Assembly (NCBI GenBank): GCA_937139155.1 | Contig: CAKZPI010000032.1 | Span: forward strand, 1 to 44,968 | Length of the DNA stretch: 44,968 nucleotides | Direction: 5' to 3' | From: an uncultured Flavobacteriales bacterium | GTDB taxonomy: Bacteria > Bacteroidota > Bacteroidia > Flavobacteriales > JBLHRE01 | In this document: positions 16,667-24,046 of the stretch, piece by piece | Layout of the letters: every line of letters begins with the position of its first letter | How positions within the stretch are numbered: the first letter of the stretch is position 1 | The notes under the pieces: model-generated | Seen by the model: the letters and a program-made list of their open reading frames with translations, nothing else | Database searches by the model: none | What the model was told of the DNA's origin: nothing | Translations under genes and position numbers: made by a program

Positions 16667-18003
16667 GCGGCAGTGTCTCCTTGCTTTTGAGCTTTCTTTT
16701 GACGGTAAATTCTATATCCATAATACAGACCAACCAAGATGATGAAGTAAGGAAAGTAAGATACAGGCTTGCCTTTTCCGTGAACAAAGGTAAACAGGCG
16801 ATTCCACCGTATTTTGTTGAATCCAGAGCCGAACTTATCCCAACTCATCCACACAAAAACAGCTTTTCCAACCAGGTGATCTTCGGGCACAAATCCCCAA
16901 TATCTTGAGTCTTCTGAATTATGCCTATTGTCTCCCATCATCCAGAAATAATCCATCTCAAAAGTGTAGGTATTTACTTCTGTTCCATTCAAAGTATAGG
17001 TTGAATCATTCACCACCTTGAAGTCTTTCTTTTCATAGGCTTGAATGGCGTGCTTATAGAAATGAATGTTTTCAGGACCAAGTTCAATGGTTTCTCCCTT
17101 TGCGGGGATGTGAATTGGGCCGTAATTGTCAACGTTCCAAGGATAAGCTTCATCGCTTGGGAATAGGTTTCGATCGGCCAATCCTTTGGGCCAAATCATT
17201 TGATTGAGGGAGTCGATATTGCTGAAATTCCGTAATTCTTCGGAGGTTTCCTCGGTCATCAAAAGGGTGTAGGTATTTCTACTTTCTTGCTTTCCGTCGG
17301 TAATATCAAGCTCTCTTAACCTTCTAGGATTTATGGGTGAAGAGGTGTAAATCACATATTGATTTTGAGCCTTTGCCCTTTCGGGGAGTTCATTGGCCTT
17401 TCCGTTGATATGAACTACTCCGTCAACAATTGAAAGGTTGTCTCCTGGAAGGCCAACACATCGTTTGATGTAATTCATCTTCTTATCCACGGGTCTTCCT
17501 TCATCCATGGGCCAGTTGAAGACTACAATATCATTATGTTTCACATCCGAGAAGCCAGGTAGACGGTGGTAATCCCATTGAATGGCTTCCGAATAGGAAT
17601 TCACATCTTGGGTTCCGGGCATGGTATTGTGGATGAAAGGAATGCTAAGGGGTGTATTAGGTATTTTAGGACCATAATTCACCTTGCTCACAAAAAGGAA
17701 GTCACCTACCATCATAGACTTTTCCATAGATGGGGTAGGGATTGTGTAGGCTTCGATGAAGAAGGTGCGGATAATGGTAGCTGCAATTACCGCAAAAACA
17801 ATGGCATCAAACCATTCTCGTCCTCTTGACTTTTTAATCTTGGGTTTCCGCCTTGAGCGGTAAAAAATATAATGCCAAAGGAAAATGTCAAAAATCACAA
17901 AGACTCCAAAGAAGAGCCAGTAAATTCCGGTGAAATAAACCAATATGCAGTAGGCTAGGGCGATACCTAGGGCTATGCCAGCGTTTTTTAGTTTTGGATT
18001 CAT
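16663..18003 (-). CDS. lepB: Signal peptidase I
   Basis: LepB cleaves signal peptides from secreted proteins at the outer face of the inner membrane. The 446-residue protein is long, as usual in Bacteroidota. It has hydrophobic segments at about residues 8-48 and 66-84, the nucleophile S92 in PTPSMEKSM, general base K180 in YIKRCVGLPGD, and the GDNRHNSEDSRYWG box. An insertion separates the catalytic boxes, and there is a C-terminal hydrophobic segment (YFPYFIILVGLYYGYRIY). It overlaps dapB upstream and wbqC downstream by 4 bp each. Confidence 0.96.
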   Translation of the reverse strand: MNPKLKNAGIALGIALAYCILVYFTGIYWLFFGVFVIFDIFLWHYIFYRSRRKPKIKKSRGREWFDAIVFAVIAATIIRTFFIEAYTIPTPSMEKSMMVGDFLFVSKVNYGPKIPNTPLSIPFIHNTMPGTQDVNSYSEAIQWDYHRLPGFSDVKHNDIVVFNWPMDEGRPVDKKMNYIKRCVGLPGDNLSIVDGVVHINGKANELPERAKAQNQYVIYTSSPINPRRLRELDITDGKQESRNTYTLLMTEETSEELRNFSNIDSLNQMIWPKGLADRNLFPSDEAYPWNVDNYGPIHIPAKGETIELGPENIHFYKHAIQAYEKKDFKVVNDSTYTLNGTEVNTYTFEMDYFWMMGDNRHNSEDSRYWGFVPEDHLVGKAVFVWMSWDKFGSGFNKIRWNRLFTFVHGKGKPVSYFPYFIILVGLYYGYRIYRQKKAQKQGDTAA

Positions 18004-18734
18004 GCGTTTTTTTGAATCTGAATTACATCGTTCATGTCAAATAATCCGGCCTTACCAATTATAAATTCGGCGGCCATAACTGCTCCGAGGGCAAAGCCCT
18101 TTCTATTATGAGCTTGGTGTATGATTTTTATAGAATCAATTTCTGATTGGTATTCTACCTCATGAGTTCCTGGCACTCCAGCCTCTCGTATGGCCTCAAT
18201 TGGAATGGAGGAGGGCATGGGGTCTGTTCCTAAGTTCCAACCGCTATAACGAGAATTTTCCTGAATAATTTCATGGGCCAAACTTATAGCAGTTCCGGAA
18301 GGGGCGTCTTTTTTACCTGTATGATGTACTTCCGCCATTTTAACCGAATAATCTTCCAAGTCTTTCATGGTTTCGGCAAGAAACTTATTCAATGCGAAAA
18401 AAACATTTACTCCAATGCTGAAATTTGAGGCGTATAAAAATGCAGAGCCCTTTTCTTTGCAATAATCTTCAATCAGTGATTTTTTACTCAACCAACCTGT
18501 GGTACCACTTACCACCGGAACTTTGTTTTCTAAGCAAGTTTGAATCAGGTCAGGTGCCGCTTCAGGCAAGCTAAAGTCAATGGCTACATCGGCTGATTTT
18601 AAGTTTTCCGGATTTAGATCTTCCGCATTGTCTCTCTTGATTCTTAGCAGAATTTCATGACCTCTTTCAAGGGCAATGTCTTCTACCTCTTTGCCCATTC
18701 TTCCATACCCAAGAAGTACTATTTTTTTACCCAT
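18000..18734 (-). CDS. dapB: 4-hydroxy-tetrahydrodipicolinate reductase
   Basis: DapB makes tetrahydrodipicolinate in the lysine and peptidoglycan diaminopimelate pathway. The 244-residue protein has a nucleotide-binding start (LLGYGRMGKEV), DFSLPEA, the VSGTTGW motif and the substrate-binding motif AEVHHTGKKDAPSGTA. It is slightly shorter than the E. coli enzyme but complete. Start and stop overlap its neighbours (1 bp with the DUF5683 gene, 4 bp with lepB), indicating tight translational coupling. Confidence 0.95.
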   Translation of the reverse strand: MGKKIVLLGYGRMGKEVEDIALERGHEILLRIKRDNAEDLNPENLKSADVAIDFSLPEAAPDLIQTCLENKVPVVSGTTGWLSKKSLIEDYCKEKGSAFLYASNFSIGVNVFFALNKFLAETMKDLEDYSVKMAEVHHTGKKDAPSGTAISLAHEIIQENSRYSGWNLGTDPMPSSIPIEAIREAGVPGTHEVEYQSEIDSIKIIHQAHNRKGFALGAVMAAEFIIGKAGLFDMNDVIQIQKNA

Positions 18735-19273
18735 TAGAATCTACATCTTATGGCCAGTCCTGTGTTTGGAATGGCTTGATAATTATTCACCAAAAGTACA
18801 GGGTTCCATGAAAGGGTCAAATCATCTGAGACATCAAATTCATAAAGGTGAGCATCTACATTGGCATCAATGATTTGAAGCACCCAAACCCCTGCAAAAG
18901 CTATATAAGACAAATCCCTGTTTTTTTGGTAAAAGTCAATGAGCGTCAAGAGGTTGCTCTCTGTGTAGGATGGATTTCCAACCGTAGGATTGTTTGGGTC
19001 AAAGGGGTCTACCGTGTTTGGATCGCCGTCAACCCTGTCAAGATAGGCTTGTCTGTATAAGCTGTATTGGCTTTGGTTTTCTTGAAGGGCATAAACGCTG
19101 GCTCCAAGGGCTCCATATACAATGGGAAGCTTCCAGTATTTCTTATTGTAAATCTGTCCGGCACCGGGCAAAAAAGCAGAGAGTAGGGTAGCCTTTTTAG
19201 GGCTATGCTCGCTCTCTTGTGCAAAAAGGTTAAGGCAAAAGAGTAGGGAAAGAATTAGACTAAAGCCCTTCAC
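18734..19273 (-). CDS. DUF5683 family protein
   Basis: This 179-residue protein has an N-terminal signal sequence ending near LFAQ. The family core follows: KKATLLSAFLPGAGQIYNKKYWKLPIVYGALGA, with two hydrophobic stretches, and LSYIAFAGVWVLQIIDANVDAHLYEFDVSDDL. It is probably an envelope membrane protein; the function is not known. Its position between parB and dapB is conserved in Bacteroidota. It overlaps parB by 4 bp and dapB by 1 bp. Confidence 0.82.
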   Translation of the reverse strand: MKGFSLILSLLFCLNLFAQESEHSPKKATLLSAFLPGAGQIYNKKYWKLPIVYGALGASVYALQENQSQYSLYRQAYLDRVDGDPNTVDPFDPNNPTVGNPSYTESNLLTLIDFYQKNRDLSYIAFAGVWVLQIIDANVDAHLYEFDVSDDLTLSWNPVLLVNNYQAIPNTGLAIRCRF

Positions 19274-20160
19274 CCTTGATTAATCCTTTCAAGAATTCGG
19301 TTTAAATCTTCATCAGACTTAAAGGAGATGATCAGCTTTCCTTTTCCGTTGGCAGATCTTTTAACCTGGGCCTTGGTGTCTAAATTTTTGCTTAGGGTTT
19401 TCTCAATTTTTTGGAAAGCCTCCGGCAATTCGGTCTGGCTTGTTTTGGTGAGTTTAGACCTTTCAACCTTAGGTTTGGCAGACTTTGCTAATTCCTCAAT
19501 TTCACGAACCGAAAGTTGCTTTTCAACCGCTTCGGTATAAATTTCAAGTTGTCTTAATTCGTCGGAGATATTGATCAGGGCACGTGCATGACCCATGGCA
19601 ATCATTCCGTCGCGAATACCCGCTTGGATAAGGGGAGGGAGTTTTAGTAGGCGGATGTAATTGGTGATGGTGGTTCTTTTCTTACCTACTCGTTCAGAAA
19701 GGGTTTCTTGAGTAAGTTGGCATTCTTCCATTAACCTTTGGTAACTCAGAGCAATTTCAATGGCATCAAGTTCTTCCCTTTGGATGTTTTCAACCAAGGC
19801 CATTTCCAGCATTTCCTGGTCGTTAGCCACCCGAATATAAGCTGGAATTTCTTCAAGCCCGGCCAATTTTGAAGCTCTAAACCTTCTTTCTCCAGAAATG
19901 ATTTGAAAAACCTCTTTTCCGGTTTTACGAACGGTAATTGGCTGGATGATGCCTAATTCTTTGATGGAGGCCGCTAATTCGGTTAGGGTCTCTTCTTCGA
20001 AACTAAGGCGTGGCTGAAAAGGGTTTTCCTCGATTTGATCAATTGGGATCAAAGCGATGGATCCGGCTAATTTTTCATTTTCTTCAAGGCCTTCGGTTTC
20101 GGCATCTTGCAAAAGGGCAGACAATCCACGTCCCAGTGCTTTTCTCCTTTTATCGCTCAT
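19270..20160 (-). CDS. parB: Chromosome partitioning protein ParB
   Basis: ParB binds parS sites, spreads as a CTP-dependent clamp, and with ParA segregates the origin region. The 296-residue protein starts with the typical RKALGRGLSALLQD, then IPIDQIEENPFQPR, the CTP-binding box SGERRFRASKLAGL, and a helix-turn-helix region with TQETLSERVGKKRTTITNYIRLLKLP. A C-terminal dimerisation domain completes it. No parS-like palindrome was seen near the genes. It lies 10 bp after parA. Confidence 0.96.
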   Translation of the reverse strand: MSDKRRKALGRGLSALLQDAETEGLEENEKLAGSIALIPIDQIEENPFQPRLSFEEETLTELAASIKELGIIQPITVRKTGKEVFQIISGERRFRASKLAGLEEIPAYIRVANDQEMLEMALVENIQREELDAIEIALSYQRLMEECQLTQETLSERVGKKRTTITNYIRLLKLPPLIQAGIRDGMIAMGHARALINISDELRQLEIYTEAVEKQLSVREIEELAKSAKPKVERSKLTKTSQTELPEAFQKIEKTLSKNLDTKAQVKRSANGKGKLIISFKSDEDLNRILERINQG

Positions 20161-20170
20161 AAGATTTGGC

Positions 20171-20953
20171 TTAAGCTATTGCGTGTTCCTTGGAATTTTT
20201 ATCCAAGAACTCTCGGGCCAAATTTAAGTAGTTTACGGCACCCGTGCTTGCTGCATCGTACATAATAATGGATTCACCATAAGAAGGTGCCTCTGAAAGC
20301 CGCACATTTCGTTGAATGATGGTATTGAAAACTATGTGTTGGAAATGCGTTTGAACTTCTTCAACTACCTGATTAGAAAGGCGTAAGCGAGAGTCGTACA
20401 TGGTTAGCAACAAGCCCTCAATGGATAAATCAGGGTTGTGAAGCCTTTGAATGCTTTTAATGGTATTTAAAAGTTTTCCGAGACCTTCTAAGGCGAAATA
20501 CTCACATTGAATAGGAATAATCACTGAATCAGCAGCGGATAATGCGTTAACGGTAATCAATCCTAAAGAGGGAGCACAGTCAATGATGATGTAATCGTAT
20601 TCCTTCTTGAGCATTGAAAGTGCATTTTTCAGCATTTTCTCGCGGTTGGGTTTGTCAACCAATTCAAGCTCAACAGCCACCAAATCAAGGTGAGAAGGCA
20701 TAAGGTCTACATTGGGTGTGGCCGTTGCCTGAATGCAATCTATGGCCGGAAGGGTGTGTTCCAAGGCTTGATAGGTTCCCACCTCAATCACTTTTGGGTC
20801 ATAGCCCAAACCAGAAGTAGAATTTGCCTGAGGGTCAGCGTCAATTAAAAGAACCTTTTGTTCAAGAACCCCAAGCGAGGCAGCAAGATTTACGGCGGTA
20901 GTGGTTTTTCCTACTCCTCCTTTTTGGTTAGCAATGGCTACAATTTTTCCCAT
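20171..20953 (-). CDS. parA: Chromosome partitioning ATPase ParA (Soj)
   Basis: This 260-residue deviant-Walker ATPase begins MGKIVAIANQKGGVGKTTTAVNLAASLG. It has LLIDADPQANSTSGLG, the Walker B-like YIIIDCAPSLG, and a C-terminal region with RNVRLSEAPSYGESI. Length and motif set fit chromosomal ParA/Soj rather than MinD. It lies 4 bp after the UPF0173 gene and 10 bp before parB. Confidence 0.96.
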   Translation of the reverse strand: MGKIVAIANQKGGVGKTTTAVNLAASLGVLEQKVLLIDADPQANSTSGLGYDPKVIEVGTYQALEHTLPAIDCIQATATPNVDLMPSHLDLVAVELELVDKPNREKMLKNALSMLKKEYDYIIIDCAPSLGLITVNALSAADSVIIPIQCEYFALEGLGKLLNTIKSIQRLHNPDLSIEGLLLTMYDSRLRLSNQVVEEVQTHFQHIVFNTIIQRNVRLSEAPSYGESIIMYDAASTGAVNYLNLAREFLDKNSKEHAIA

Positions 20954-20957
20954 TTTC

Positions 20958-21635
20958 TTATATGTTCATGGATTTTCCAATCTCCATCATTATCAATTCA
21001 ATACCGGCTTCTTCAAAGGCTTTCCGGGCTTCCTCGTGATTAATTTCAATGTATCCAAAAGTGTCATAATGCATGGCAATTACTTTTTTGACGCCTACCA
21101 TTTTCGCCGCACGAACTCCATCTTCAATGCCCATGGTGAAATTGTCACCGATCGGCAAAAATGCAAAATCCAATTGCTTATACCTACCAATTAATTCCAT
21201 ATCCATGCAAAGTGCAGTGTCTCCGGCGTAATAAAAATTACCTTGGCTAGTTTCCACCACAAAACCCCCAGGGTTTCCGCCGTAAGTTCCATCGGGTAAA
21301 ACCGAAGAATGAACAGCGTTCACGTATTGAACTCGGCCAAAATCAAAACTCCAATGCCCCCCGTGGTTCATGGGGTGGCCTTCAAGCCCTTTTTCCTCAA
21401 ACCAAGAAACAATTTCAAAGTTTGAAACAATTTTTGCCCCGGTGTTTTTCGCGATTTCCTCTACATCGGCCACATGATCTTGATGCCCGTGAGAAACTAG
21501 AATAAAGTCGGCAGGAATTTCCTTTACCTGAATTTTCGAGGCTTTCTCGTTTGGAGATATAAAAGGGTCAAAAAGGATGTTGTTCCCGTTAATTTCCAAA
21601 CCAAAACTTGAATGTCCGTAGTAATGAATCTTCAC
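20958..21635 (-). CDS. UPF0173 metal-dependent hydrolase (metallo-beta-lactamase fold)
   Basis: This is a cytoplasmic hydrolase of the UPF0173 family with the metal-binding SHGHQDHVAD motif, a later AGDTALCMDM and a final histidine in IAMHYDTFG. I choose GTG at 21635, giving (M)KIHYYGHSSFGLEI like relatives; a TTG at 21662 would add nine unconserved residues. The product is then 225 residues. It heads the run into parA with a 4-bp gap. The substrate is unknown. Confidence 0.85.
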   Translation of the reverse strand: MKIHYYGHSSFGLEINGNNILFDPFISPNEKASKIQVKEIPADFILVSHGHQDHVADVEEIAKNTGAKIVSNFEIVSWFEEKGLEGHPMNHGGHWSFDFGRVQYVNAVHSSVLPDGTYGGNPGGFVVETSQGNFYYAGDTALCMDMELIGRYKQLDFAFLPIGDNFTMGIEDGVRAAKMVGVKKVIAMHYDTFGYIEINHEEARKAFEEAGIELIMMEIGKSMNI

Positions 21636-21772
21636 GCTCCCGTGGTTTTTGTTTATTTGCAATTGAAATCAAAAAACGATTCAGCCAAATCATGGCCGAT
21701 GGCCTAAAGATAGGTTGAAGTTTCAGGCTAGAAGTAAAATATGGAACTATACTTTTTAACATTTTTCCAACC

Positions 21773-22294
21773 ATGACCACAATAATCTGTGCCACCAACC
21801 GACCCAAAAACCAAACCCGCAAGGTAGTTGAAGCCTATAGGAATGTTGTGGAAAAAACAGGCGACGATGCCCGTGTCTTTAGCATGGAAGAGCTTCCTCC
21901 TGACTTTATTTTCAACGATAGCTTCGGAAGACGAACTACTCCCTTTTCCGCCTTGGTGGAAACGCATATCCATCCCGCTGAAAAACTAGTCATAGTGGCT
22001 CCTGAGTACAATGGGTCCTATCCCGGGATTTTCAAGGCTTTTTTGGATGCCAATAATCCTAAAATTTGGGAAGGGAAAAAGGTGGCTCTTGTGGGAGTAG
22101 CTTCCGGAAGAGCCGGAAATATTCGCGGTCTCGATCATTTGGTTCAAGTTTGCCATCACCTGAAAATGCTGGTTTCACCCCTTCAAATCCCCATTTCAAG
22201 ACTGGATAGTTTAATGGAGGAAAATGGAGCGTTTTCTCACCAAATAACCCTAGATTTATTCGCTGAACAATACAACCAATTGACTGATTTATAA
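21773..22294 (+). CDS. NAD(P)H-dependent FMN reductase family protein
   Basis: This 173-residue flavodoxin-like oxidoreductase has an N-terminal strand-loop ICATNRPKNQTRKV for the flavin phosphate, the PEYNGSYPGIFKAFLD motif that packs against FMN, and VALVGVASGRAGN. The family reduces FMN, azo compounds or quinones with NAD(P)H; the exact substrate is not evident. Its stop overlaps the DoxX-like gene by one base, so the two probably work together in redox chemistry. Confidence 0.87.
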   Translation: MTTIICATNRPKNQTRKVVEAYRNVVEKTGDDARVFSMEELPPDFIFNDSFGRRTTPFSALVETHIHPAEKLVIVAPEYNGSYPGIFKAFLDANNPKIWEGKKVALVGVASGRAGNIRGLDHLVQVCHHLKMLVSPLQIPISRLDSLMEENGAFSHQITLDLFAEQYNQLTDL

Positions 22295-22707
22295 TGGAAA
22301 ATTTTGTACTTGATTTTGGAATTTTACGCTTTGCCCAACTGGGTGGAGCTTTGTTTTTAACCGTGCTTTTTCTTCAAAGCGGTTTGGATAAGATTTTTCA
22401 GTGGACTGGAAACTTATCTTGGTTGAAAGGTCATTTTTCTAAGACCCCTTTTAAAACTTCTGTACCCATTCTACTTTTTATAGTTACCCTGTTTGAGGTG
22501 GCGGCTGGCTTGTTTTCAGGAATCGGCGCCATTTCAATCTTGGTGGATGGAAGTCTCGGTTTTGCTGCCCTAGGAGGGGTTTTGGCAATGTTTTCATTGG
22601 GGCTTTTGTTTACCGGACAAAGGATGGCGCAGGATTATGAAGGAGCAGCAACCCTTGCCTCTTATTTTGCCCTGGTACTGCTCTATCTTTTTCTTTTGCA
22701 TTCGTAG
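22294..22707 (+). CDS. DoxX-like membrane protein
   Basis: This 137-residue protein has four predicted membrane helices (about residues 10-30, 52-76, 84-106 and 117-136). The first helix ends in a LFLQSGLDKI motif typical of DoxX-like proteins. DoxX proteins are linked to quinone or thiosulfate oxidation and oxidative-stress complexes in other bacteria; the role here is inferred only from family and coupling to the flavin reductase. A two-way terminator follows. Confidence 0.72.
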   Translation: MENFVLDFGILRFAQLGGALFLTVLFLQSGLDKIFQWTGNLSWLKGHFSKTPFKTSVPILLFIVTLFEVAAGLFSGIGAISILVDGSLGFAALGGVLAMFSLGLLFTGQRMAQDYEGAATLASYFALVLLYLFLLHS

Positions 22708-22716
22708 TCGATGAAA

Positions 22717-22757
22717 AAATAACCCCAGAACTTCTCTGTGAAATTCTGGGGTTTTTC
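22717..22757. terminator. Bidirectional terminator between DoxX-like and DUF4476 genes
   Basis: AACCCCAGAA pairs with TTCTGGGGTT, with a further TTC/GAA pairing inside. It is flanked by an A run on the left and a T run on the right. It separates the convergent genes at 22294 (+) and 22774 (-). Confidence 0.88.
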
Positions 22758-22773
22758 TTTAAAACCGGTTTGC

Positions 22774-23445
22774 CTAGGGTCGGATTCTTCGGTAAAACTC
22801 TCTTCTGCTTGCCTGGAAGTTAAAAGCTTCCATGATTAAGAATATGTTTTCCTTGTCAATCACGTGGGGATAAGCCATTACCGCGGCATCTAACCTTCTC
22901 TGCTCAAATTTAAAGCTGTATAAAACTTGTCTGAGCTGGGCTGAACTTAAATCATGATGCCTGAGAACTTCAAAAAGCAATTCTTCCCGATCAAGGTCAA
23001 AATGCATGTGATTCATTTGCTGTACCAAAGCCTCAAATTGAAGAATCGGCATTCCCATTCCTCTAGGACCATAACAATCGGAACCCATAGGGTTTGAATG
23101 AAATGGAATGAAACCTTCGATGTTTAAAAGGAAGGCTCCTTCTAAATGAGTTAAGGTAATTTGATGAGGCCTGGTTCTAACCATTCCCCTGTAAATCAAA
23201 ACTCTTCTTGGTCCGTAACCATAACCCCTTCTGTTAGATTGGGTGTAAATCTTTAGTCGGTGGTTGCCCGGACGAAGTTCATTGGTGTTGAAGAAATTAC
23301 CTTGTACGGGGTAGGCAAAACCGTTGATTTCAACCAAATAGTTTTGATTCCCCCTAAATGAAATTTCCAATCCACTGTTTCTGTGGTTGGCCTGAAGGCT
23401 CATTCCGAGCATCATTACCAGGCCTAAGAGTAAGAATCGTTTCAT
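22774..23445 (-). CDS. DUF4476 domain protein, exported
   Basis: This 223-residue protein has a signal peptide (MKRFLLLGLVMMLGMSLQA) and a beta-rich N-terminal part (about 25-115) that includes GNHRLKIYTQSNRRGYGYGPRR. A C-terminal helical DUF4476-like domain spans about 130-223, with DREELLFEVLRHHDLSSAQLRQVLYSFKFEQRRLDAAVMAYPHVID. Predicted to be periplasmic or outer-membrane associated; the function is unknown. It lies 85 bp after the GNAT gene; that gap holds only a weak 5-bp hairpin (23480-23493). Confidence 0.78.
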   Translation of the reverse strand: MKRFLLLGLVMMLGMSLQANHRNSGLEISFRGNQNYLVEINGFAYPVQGNFFNTNELRPGNHRLKIYTQSNRRGYGYGPRRVLIYRGMVRTRPHQITLTHLEGAFLLNIEGFIPFHSNPMGSDCYGPRGMGMPILQFEALVQQMNHMHFDLDREELLFEVLRHHDLSSAQLRQVLYSFKFEQRRLDAAVMAYPHVIDKENIFLIMEAFNFQASRREFYRRIRP

Positions 23446-23530
23446 ACCTGAAAATTTTAGGGGTTAAACATGTATTTGATGGGAGGAATCCCAATTCCAT
23501 GCCAAAAACTAAAATCAGATGCAAGGAGCT

Positions 23531-24043
23531 TTAAATGAAGGGGTTGTATTTTGCGTAGAAATGGCAAACTGTATCGTAAGCTTCTTTTTTTCCTTCGTAT
23601 TTTAAACCACATTTCTCCAAAACCTTTTGGGAGCCAGTATTTTTTGGGTGGGTTAAACCGAAGATTTTTTCAAGATTAAGCTCTCTAAATCCGTACTGAA
23701 GAAAGGCTTGACAGACCTCAGTAGCGTAGCCTTTTCTCCATTCTTCGGGAAGAATTCTATAGCCAAGATGAACTTGCTTTTTGTTTCGAATGTGGTTCAG
23801 GTTTCCACGTCCAACAAAGCGCCCATCTTCCTTGGAATAAAAAACACCAAGGCCTAGACCTCGGTGTTTCTTTGCTTCTTCTATATGCCAGAGCAATTGT
23901 GTTTTTTGCTCTTGAATGGGTAATACCTTTCCGTGAATGAATTCAACCACCTCTGGCCTTGAGTCTAGATTGAAAATATCTTCAAAATGACCTTCGTCCA
24001 TGGGTTGAATGACCAACCGTTCGGTATGGATTTCGGGCAACAT
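23531..24043 (-). CDS. GNAT-family N-acetyltransferase (RimJ/RimL-like)
   Basis: This 170-residue acetyltransferase has the RimJ/RimL-type start IHTERLVIQPMDEGHF, the acetyl-CoA pyrophosphate loop in LPEEWRKGYATE, and the later FGLTHPKNTGSQKVLEKCGLKYEG stretch. It probably acetylates an N-terminal or side-chain amine of a protein or small molecule; the target is not evident. The start lies 3 bp after the stop of the receptor gene, so they may be co-transcribed. Confidence 0.87.
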   Translation of the reverse strand: MLPEIHTERLVIQPMDEGHFEDIFNLDSRPEVVEFIHGKVLPIQEQKTQLLWHIEEAKKHRGLGLGVFYSKEDGRFVGRGNLNHIRNKKQVHLGYRILPEEWRKGYATEVCQAFLQYGFRELNLEKIFGLTHPKNTGSQKVLEKCGLKYEGKKEAYDTVCHFYAKYNPFI

Positions 24044-24046
24044 AAA

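Noticed and set aside
18734..21662. parS site near parAB
   Set aside because: No sequence close to the 16-bp parS palindrome was seen around the genes; CACGTG-like cores found elsewhere lack the flanking arms.
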